Shown piece after piece: positions 13,400 through 17,755 of a stretch of DNA of 17,755 nt (the first letter of the stretch is position 1; every line of letters starts with the position of its first letter). The position numbers and the translations under genes were made by a program. The stretch is taken from positions 1-17,755 of the forward strand of contig CAJMPK010000017.1 in assembly GCA_905215205.1 (NCBI GenBank). Reading direction: 5' to 3'. The notes under the pieces are model-generated. The model was not told where the DNA came from. It saw only the letters and a program-made list of their open reading frames with translations, and did no database searches. The DNA is from an uncultured bacterium (lineage in GTDB: Bacteria; Actinomycetota; Coriobacteriia; Coriobacteriales; Coriobacteriaceae).

Positions 13400-14425
13400 C
13401 TACTCGCAGAGCAGCTTAGCGATCTGAACGGCGTTAGTTGCCGCGCCCTTACGGATTTGGTCGCCGCAGCACCAGAAGGTGATGCCGCGCGCAGCCTCGG
13501 GGTTCGAGATGTCGCGGCGTACGCGACCGACCCAAATCAGGTCCTGGTCGGACGTATCCATCGGCATGGGGAAGCGGTCGTGCGCATCCTCGGCGCTCAT
13601 GTCGTCAACCAGCTTCACGCCCGGAGCGGCAACCAGCGCGGCACGGGCCTCCTCAACCGTAATGTCACGCTCGAACTCGAGCGTAATGCTCTCGGAGTGC
13701 GAGCGCAGCACAGGCACGCGCACGCAAGTGCAGTTCACGCGCAGCTCGGGCAGGTGCATGATCTTGCGGCCCTCGTTTTGCAACTTCATCTCCTCGGAGG
13801 TAAAGCCCTCCTCCTTGACGCCGCCAATCTGCGGAATCAGGTTACTCGCCAGCTGGGCGGCAAATGCGCGCGGCTCGGGAATCTCCTCGCCACGGCCCAG
13901 GGCGGCAAGCTGCGCTTCGAGCTCGGCCATACCGGGAGCGCCGGCACCCGAAGCCGCCTGATACGTCGAGACGATCATGCGCTTCACGCCGGCAAACTGA
14001 TGCAGCGGCCACGTGGGAACCAGACCGATAATGGTCGCGCAGTTGGGGTTGGCGATAAGGCCGTGATGCCACTTGATGTCGTCGGCATTGATCTCGGGCA
14101 CGACCAGCGGCACCTCGGAGTCCATGCGGAAGGCGTGGCTGTTGTCGACCACGACGGCGCCGCGCTTGACGGCCTCGGGCAGCAGCTCCTTTGCGATGTC
14201 GTCGCCGGCAGCGCCGAGTACGATGTCGCAGCCCTCAAAGGCCTCGGGGCAAGCCTCTTCGATCACAACCTGCTCGCCGCGGAACTCGACGATCTTGCCC
14301 GCAGAACGCGCGCTCGCCAGTAGCTTGAGCTTGCTAACCGGGAACTCCTGCTCGTTGAGGCACTCGAGCATCTGGGTGCCCACGGCTCCCGTCGCGCCCA
14401 AAATAGCAACCGTGTACTGTTTCAT
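13400..14425 (-). CDS. asd: Aspartate-semialdehyde dehydrogenase
   Basis: Reduces aspartyl-4-phosphate to aspartate semialdehyde with NADPH, the second step of Lys/Thr/Met and diaminopimelate synthesis, in the cytosol. The product is 341 aa. GATGAVG at 10-16 is the nucleotide-binding loop; the catalytic Cys is C129 (in ANPNCATI) and the catalytic His is H243 (in RSHSES). SHAFRMDSEVPLVVPE is also typical. The start ATG 14425 is fixed by aaaggggg five bases upstream and by homology (MKQYTVAILGATGAVG); a longer in-frame start at 14557 crosses two hairpins and should be ignored. It lies downstream of aspartokinase on the same strand, 174 bp apart, with hairpins between. Confidence 0.96.
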   Translation of the reverse strand: MKQYTVAILGATGAVGTQMLECLNEQEFPVSKLKLLASARSAGKIVEFRGEQVVIEEACPEAFEGCDIVLGAAGDDIAKELLPEAVKRGAVVVDNSHAFRMDSEVPLVVPEINADDIKWHHGLIANPNCATIIGLVPTWPLHQFAGVKRMIVSTYQAASGAGAPGMAELEAQLAALGRGEEIPEPRAFAAQLASNLIPQIGGVKEEGFTSEEMKLQNEGRKIMHLPELRVNCTCVRVPVLRSHSESITLEFERDITVEEARAALVAAPGVKLVDDMSAEDAHDRFPMPMDTSDQDLIWVGRVRRDISNPEAARGITFWCCGDQIRKGAATNAVQIAKLLCE

Positions 14426-14429
14426 GCTT

Positions 14430-14437
14430 CCCCCTTT
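14430..14437 (-). promoter_or_regulatory. Ribosome binding site fixing the asd start
   Basis: On the minus strand aaaggggg is followed by aagc and ATG 14425, a strong site that settles the start. Confidence 0.7.
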
Positions 14438-14500
14438 AAAGGTTATGGCTTTTGCCCGCACGCCGAGCAGGCCGATTATTGTTGCCAGTGTATACAAGAA

Positions 14501-14525
14501 CGGGGCGGGCACGAAACCCGCCCCG
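14501..14525 (-). terminator. GC-rich hairpin between aspartokinase and asd
   Basis: A perfect 9-bp stem pairs cggggcggg (14501-14509) with cccgccccg (14517-14525) around a 7-nt loop. On the minus strand it is followed by ttcttgtat. It may be a terminator or partial attenuator of the aspartokinase transcript before asd. Confidence 0.55.
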
Positions 14526-14559
14526 TCGAAACGAAACCGAAACGAAACGCCCCGCACTA

Positions 14560-14585
14560 GATTTTTGGCACTTGTCCCAAAAATC
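14560..14585. repeat. Hairpin just after the aspartokinase stop
   Basis: A perfect 9-bp stem pairs gatttttgg (14560-14568) with ccaaaaatc (14577-14585) around an 8-nt loop. T-rich arms and the sequence gggacaagtgccaaaaa (minus strand) resemble, but are not the same as, the three-copy repeat family of this window. Confidence 0.6.
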
Positions 14586-14599
14586 CACCGGGATGGCAG

Positions 14600-15988
14600 C
14601 TACTTATGGAGCGCGGCCAAGGTGGGATCGGCCGGCGCGGGAGCCTCCAGGTCGGAGACCTTCACAATGCCGTTCTCGTCGGAGAAGGCACGGTAAATGG
14701 TCCGAATCGCAAGGTCGAAGTCCTTCTCCTCGACACCGATAATGATGTTAATCTCGTCGCAGCTCTGCGAAATCATACGCACGCTCACGCCGGCCTGGCC
14801 GAGCATGCCAAACAGATGGCCCGAGATACCTGCACGACCGCGCAGGTTACGGCCGACGGTCGCGATAAGTGCCAAGCCCTCGACAACCTCGATCTCGAGC
14901 GGCTCGACCTCCTGCTGAATGTCGCCCACGAGCGAGTACAGCGAGTCGTGCACATCCTGCTCCTGCACCACGGCGCCAAAGCGGTCGACACCGGTGGGCA
15001 TGTGCTCGACGGAAACGTCATAGCGCTCGAAGACCGAAAGCGCGCGGCGCATAAAGCCAACACGGGGCTTGGTACGGTCGCGGGCAACGTTGATGGCGAC
15101 AAAACCGCGCTTGCCGGTCACGCCGGTAATGATGGGCTCCGCCTCGCCCTCGTCAGCCGTCTCGCTAATGATGGTGCCGGGGTCCTGCGGCGCGTTGGTG
15201 TTCTTGATGACCAGCGGAATACCCGCCTCACGCACGGGGAACACGGCCTCCTCGTGCAGGACGCTTGCACCCATGTACGAAAGCTCGCGCAGCTCCTCGT
15301 AGGTAACGCGCGCAATGGGCTGAGCCTCGGGCACAATGCGAGGATCGGCAGAATAGAAGCCCGAAACGTCGGTCCAGTTCTCGTACAGGTCGGCGCCCAG
15401 GCACTTGGCCAGGATCGAGCCGGAAATATCGCCGCCACCACGGTCGAGCAGCTTGATCTGGCCCTCGCGCGTCGCGCCGTAGAAGCCAGGCATAACAAAG
15501 CCGCCCTGCTGACCGTACTCCTGCACCAGCTCGGAGGTGCGGTTCATGCTGAGCGTACCGTCGTGATGGAACGCCACAACCGTCGCGGCGTCCAGGAACG
15601 GCAGGCCCAGGTATTCGGCCATCAGGCGAGCGGTAAAGTACTCGCCGCGGCTTACGAGCTCCTCAGTAGAGTAGCCACCGGAGCGAGCACGCTCGGCAAA
15701 GGCCGCAAACTCTTCGCGGATGGGATAGGCAAGCTCCAACTCGTCAGCAATATCAAAGTAGCGCTGGCCAATGTCCTCGAGCAGTTCCTCGCACGACACG
15801 TGGTACTTAACGTGCGCGTTAACCAGGTAGAGCAGGTCGGTCACCTTGGTGTCGCCCTTAAAACGGCGACCGCAGGCAGAAACCACCACAAAACGGCGGG
15901 CAGGGTCGGCGTCGACGATGGCCTTGATCTTTTTGAAGTGTTCGGCGTCGGCGACCGACGAGCCGCCAAACTTGGCAATTTTTATCAT
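14600..15988 (-). CDS. lysC: Aspartate kinase
   Basis: Phosphorylates L-aspartate with ATP, the first and normally feedback-controlled step of the aspartate pathway. The product is 462 aa. KFGGSS at 6-11 is the kinase signature; ELVSRGEYFTARLMA (110-124) and the substrate loop follow. That loop reads DRGGGDISGSI (182-192), where many aspartokinases have a Ser in place of the third Gly. The C-terminal third holds two ACT domains (about 295-365 and 370-440), the place of inhibition by Lys and/or Thr. ITGVTGKRGFVAINV and LALIATVGRNLRGRAGISG are their starts. The ribosome site before ATG 15988 is weak (aaagg, about 14 bases upstream). It is divergent from threonine synthase with a 103-bp shared control region. 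Confidence 0.95.
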   Translation of the reverse strand: MIKIAKFGGSSVADAEHFKKIKAIVDADPARRFVVVSACGRRFKGDTKVTDLLYLVNAHVKYHVSCEELLEDIGQRYFDIADELELAYPIREEFAAFAERARSGGYSTEELVSRGEYFTARLMAEYLGLPFLDAATVVAFHHDGTLSMNRTSELVQEYGQQGGFVMPGFYGATREGQIKLLDRGGGDISGSILAKCLGADLYENWTDVSGFYSADPRIVPEAQPIARVTYEELRELSYMGASVLHEEAVFPVREAGIPLVIKNTNAPQDPGTIISETADEGEAEPIITGVTGKRGFVAINVARDRTKPRVGFMRRALSVFERYDVSVEHMPTGVDRFGAVVQEQDVHDSLYSLVGDIQQEVEPLEIEVVEGLALIATVGRNLRGRAGISGHLFGMLGQAGVSVRMISQSCDEINIIIGVEEKDFDLAIRTIYRAFSDENGIVKVSDLEAPAPADPTLAALHK

Positions 15989-16091
15989 GGCGTGGAGGTT
16001 ACCTTTCTAAAAGCCTCTGCAAACCTGTTTTGCGCGCTCTGATACCATGGTTTCACCGATTGGGACCAAGGCATCCGAGGAGCAGTGTTAT

Positions 16092-17609
16092 ATGGGAACT
16101 TATCATAGTACACGAGGACGCACTTTATCGTGCTCAAGTAAGGTGGCAATCCGTACCGGCATCGCTCCCGACGGGGGTTTGTTTGTCTCGGACGAGCTCG
16201 GCACCCAGCAGGTCGATATCAGCTCGCTTGCAGATAAATCGTACTTTGAAATCGCTCAAGATGTGTTGGGAATGTTACTGAATGATTACACGGCCGAAGA
16301 AATTTCGGCGTGTGTCGACGAGGCATACCGCGGCACGTTCGCGAGTGAAGAGGTTACGCCGCTCGTCAAACTCGACGCTGCGCCGGGCGCTGACGCCCCT
16401 CAGACCTATGTGATGGAGCTCTTTGGCGGCCCCACGAGCGCCTTCAAGGACGTCGCCCTGCAGATGCTCCCCCGTCTGATGGCCCGCACTTCCGCCAAGG
16501 ACGGTGGCGCCGAGCGCATCATGATCGTCACCGCCACGTCGGGCGACACGGGCAAAGCAGCACTCGCCGGCTTTGCCGACGCCCCGGGCACGGGCATCAC
16601 CGTCTTTTATCCCGAGGGCAAAGTCAGCCGTGTGCAGAATCTGCAGATGTCCACACAGGAGGGCGATAACGTCGCCGTCTGCGGCATCCGCGGCAACTTT
16701 GACGACGCCCAGAGCGCCGTCAAGCGCATCTTTGCCGATAAGGAGCTTGCCGAGCGTCTGGAGGCCGCCGGCACGGTGCTTTCGAGCGCCAACTCCATCA
16801 ACGTCGGCCGCCTGGTACCGCAGGTCGTCTACTACTTTGCCGCCTATGCGCAGCTGTTGCGCGCCGGCGCCATCGAGGCCGGCGACGCCGTGGAGTTCTG
16901 CGTACCGACCGGCAACTTTGGCGATATCCTGGCCGGCTACTATGCCAAGCGCATGGGTCTGCCCGTCGCCAAGCTCATCGTCGCGAGCGACAAGAATAAC
17001 GTGCTGGCTGACTTCCTGACCACCGGCGTCTACGACCGCAACCGTCCGTTCTTCACGACCATCTCGCCGTCGATGGACATCCTCATCAGCTCTAACCTGG
17101 AGCGCATGCTGTACTTCCTGTCCGATGGCGACTGCGAGCTCGTTGCCGGCCTTATGGAGCAGCTTGCCCAGACGGGTCGCTACGAGGTTCCCGCCGACCT
17201 GCTGGCAAAGATTCAGAGCGTCTTTGGCTGCGGTTGGGCCAGCGAGGACGAGGTCCGCGCTACCATCAAGAGCTGCTGGGACACAAACGGCTACGTGATC
17301 GACCCGCACACCGCTTGCGGCTATCACGTCTTTGACCAGGTCGCCCCCACCGAGGGCGCTAAGGCCCGCGTGCTGCTTTCGACCGCCAGCCCCTACAAGT
17401 TCCCGCGCGCATGCTGCGACGCTCTGGGGCTCGACGTTCCCGAGGACGACTTTGAGGCCATGCGCCTTCTCGAGCAGGCCACCAATACGGTCGCCCCAGC
17501 CCAGCTCGCCGAACTCGAGTCCAAGCCCGTCCGCTTCGAAGACGTCTGCGACGTCGATGAGATGGCCAGCTACGTCGAATCCGCAGCAAAACGAATGAGC
17601 ACCAACTAG
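16092..17609 (+). CDS. thrC: Threonine synthase (PLP-dependent)
   Basis: Converts O-phospho-L-homoserine to L-threonine and phosphate, using pyridoxal phosphate. With ATG at 16092 the product is 505 aa, the size of the longer bacterial class. The start MGTYHSTRGRT is the usual family N-terminus, and gaggag (16077-16082) lies nine bases upstream; the in-frame ATG at 16047 adds 15 unrelated residues. The PLP-binding Lys is K119 (in GGPTSAFKDVALQ). The phosphate-binding TATSGDTGKAAL (147-158) and PTGNFGDILAGYYAKRMG complete the fold-type II features. The divergent gene is aspartokinase. It ends in a strong terminator, so it is probably monocistronic. Confidence 0.96.
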   Translation: MGTYHSTRGRTLSCSSKVAIRTGIAPDGGLFVSDELGTQQVDISSLADKSYFEIAQDVLGMLLNDYTAEEISACVDEAYRGTFASEEVTPLVKLDAAPGADAPQTYVMELFGGPTSAFKDVALQMLPRLMARTSAKDGGAERIMIVTATSGDTGKAALAGFADAPGTGITVFYPEGKVSRVQNLQMSTQEGDNVAVCGIRGNFDDAQSAVKRIFADKELAERLEAAGTVLSSANSINVGRLVPQVVYYFAAYAQLLRAGAIEAGDAVEFCVPTGNFGDILAGYYAKRMGLPVAKLIVASDKNNVLADFLTTGVYDRNRPFFTTISPSMDILISSNLERMLYFLSDGDCELVAGLMEQLAQTGRYEVPADLLAKIQSVFGCGWASEDEVRATIKSCWDTNGYVIDPHTACGYHVFDQVAPTEGAKARVLLSTASPYKFPRACCDALGLDVPEDDFEAMRLLEQATNTVAPAQLAELESKPVRFEDVCDVDEMASYVESAAKRMSTN

Positions 17610-17621
17610 ATCCCTTATTAA

Positions 17622-17651
17622 GCGCCGGCGAAAGCCGGCGCACCTTCTTTC
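17622..17651 (+). terminator. Rho-independent terminator of thrC
   Basis: A perfect 8-bp stem, gcgccggc (17622-17629) and gccggcgc (17634-17641), with a GAAA tetraloop, is followed by the pyrimidine-rich accttcttt. It starts 12 bases after the stop. Confidence 0.85.
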
Positions 17652-17673
17652 ATCAGATAACCCTCGGGATGAT

Positions 17674-17752
17674 GACGAACGCGCACAGCGTGCCTGGCTG
17701 TTTAGTTCGTCGCGAGTTCCGCACGCAAAGGAAAGCACTTAATGTGCTTTCC
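17674..17752. other. Structured non-coding tail of unknown role
   Basis: Two hairpins lie between the thrC terminator and the window end. The first pairs gacgaac (17674-17680) with gttcgtc (17705-17711) around a 24-nt loop. The second is a perfect 9-bp stem, ggaaagcac (17730-17738) with gtgctttcc (17744-17752). The second could be a terminator for a gene entering from the right on the minus strand (tttg follows it there) or, with the first, a leader structure for a + strand gene beyond the window. I cannot assign it to a known RNA family. Confidence 0.4.
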
Positions 17753-17755
17753 GTC

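Noticed and set aside
14426..14557. Upstream start extending asd by 44 residues
   Set aside because: The extension crosses a GC-rich hairpin and precedes a strong ribosome site and the canonical N-terminus.
14606..16042. Long + strand open frame of 478 codons opposite aspartokinase
   Set aside because: Antisense shadow of a clear kinase gene in high-GC DNA; composition lacks any family motif.
15989..16091. Specific promoter hexamers or a leader peptide/T-box in the lysC-thrC divergent gap
   Set aside because: Only 103 bp, with no convincing -35/-10 pair, no Thr/Ile-rich leader frame and no T-box motif.
16275..17738. Long minus-strand open frame of 487 codons opposite threonine synthase
   Set aside because: Antisense shadow of thrC; no motifs, and it runs through the thrC terminator.
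1..17755. tRNA or rRNA genes
   Set aside because: No cloverleaf with a GGTTCRANTCC-like arm and no rRNA signature seen on either strand by eye.

Overview
The window is a high-GC, densely coded chromosomal segment. It reads like an anaerobic gut actinobacterium of the Coriobacteriia, most likely Collinsella or a close relative. That is inferred from GC-rich third codon positions, the style of the enzymes (a PFK of the GGNGS/PKTIDND type, an M18 aminopeptidase) and intergenic gaps full of GC-rich palindromes; no marker gene proves it. I recognise twelve protein genes. I see no tRNA, rRNA, CRISPR array, transposase or phage gene.

Left part (1-6005). A 5'-truncated type I methionine aminopeptidase ends in a clear terminator and is followed by a D-2-hydroxyacid dehydrogenase, both on +. 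A convergent M18 aminopeptidase lies on -, with about 285 bp of nested hairpins in the convergent gap. A membrane-anchored Ntn-type amide hydrolase (choloylglycine hydrolase/penicillin acylase-like) runs divergently from the M18 gene, followed by a 6-phosphofructokinase, both on +.

Middle (6006-12365). A 526-bp gap carries two large abutting palindromic structures. Next comes a four-gene minus-strand signalling/transport block, read right to left: OmpR-type response regulator, sensor histidine kinase (4-bp start/stop overlap), then ABC ATPase and an FtsX-type permease with a large extracytoplasmic coiled-coil region. This is the usual layout of an envelope-stress or antimicrobial-peptide sensing module, but the substrate cannot be read from sequence.

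Right part (12366-17755). An O6-alkylguanine-DNA alkyltransferase, then a 455-bp gap with three tandem covarying hairpins and a 130-bp palindrome, then the aspartate pathway: aspartate-semialdehyde dehydrogenase and aspartokinase on -, threonine synthase divergent on +. Together these cover the first two steps toward Lys/Thr/Met and the last step to threonine.

The most unusual content is non-coding. Different palindromic repeats sit at the 3' ends of genes, and in three cases (M18 peptidase, histidine kinase, PFK) the stop codon itself lies in or at the edge of the palindrome. One short family is present three times in the window. No new protein system stands out; the repeat biology and the hydrolase are what I would follow up.
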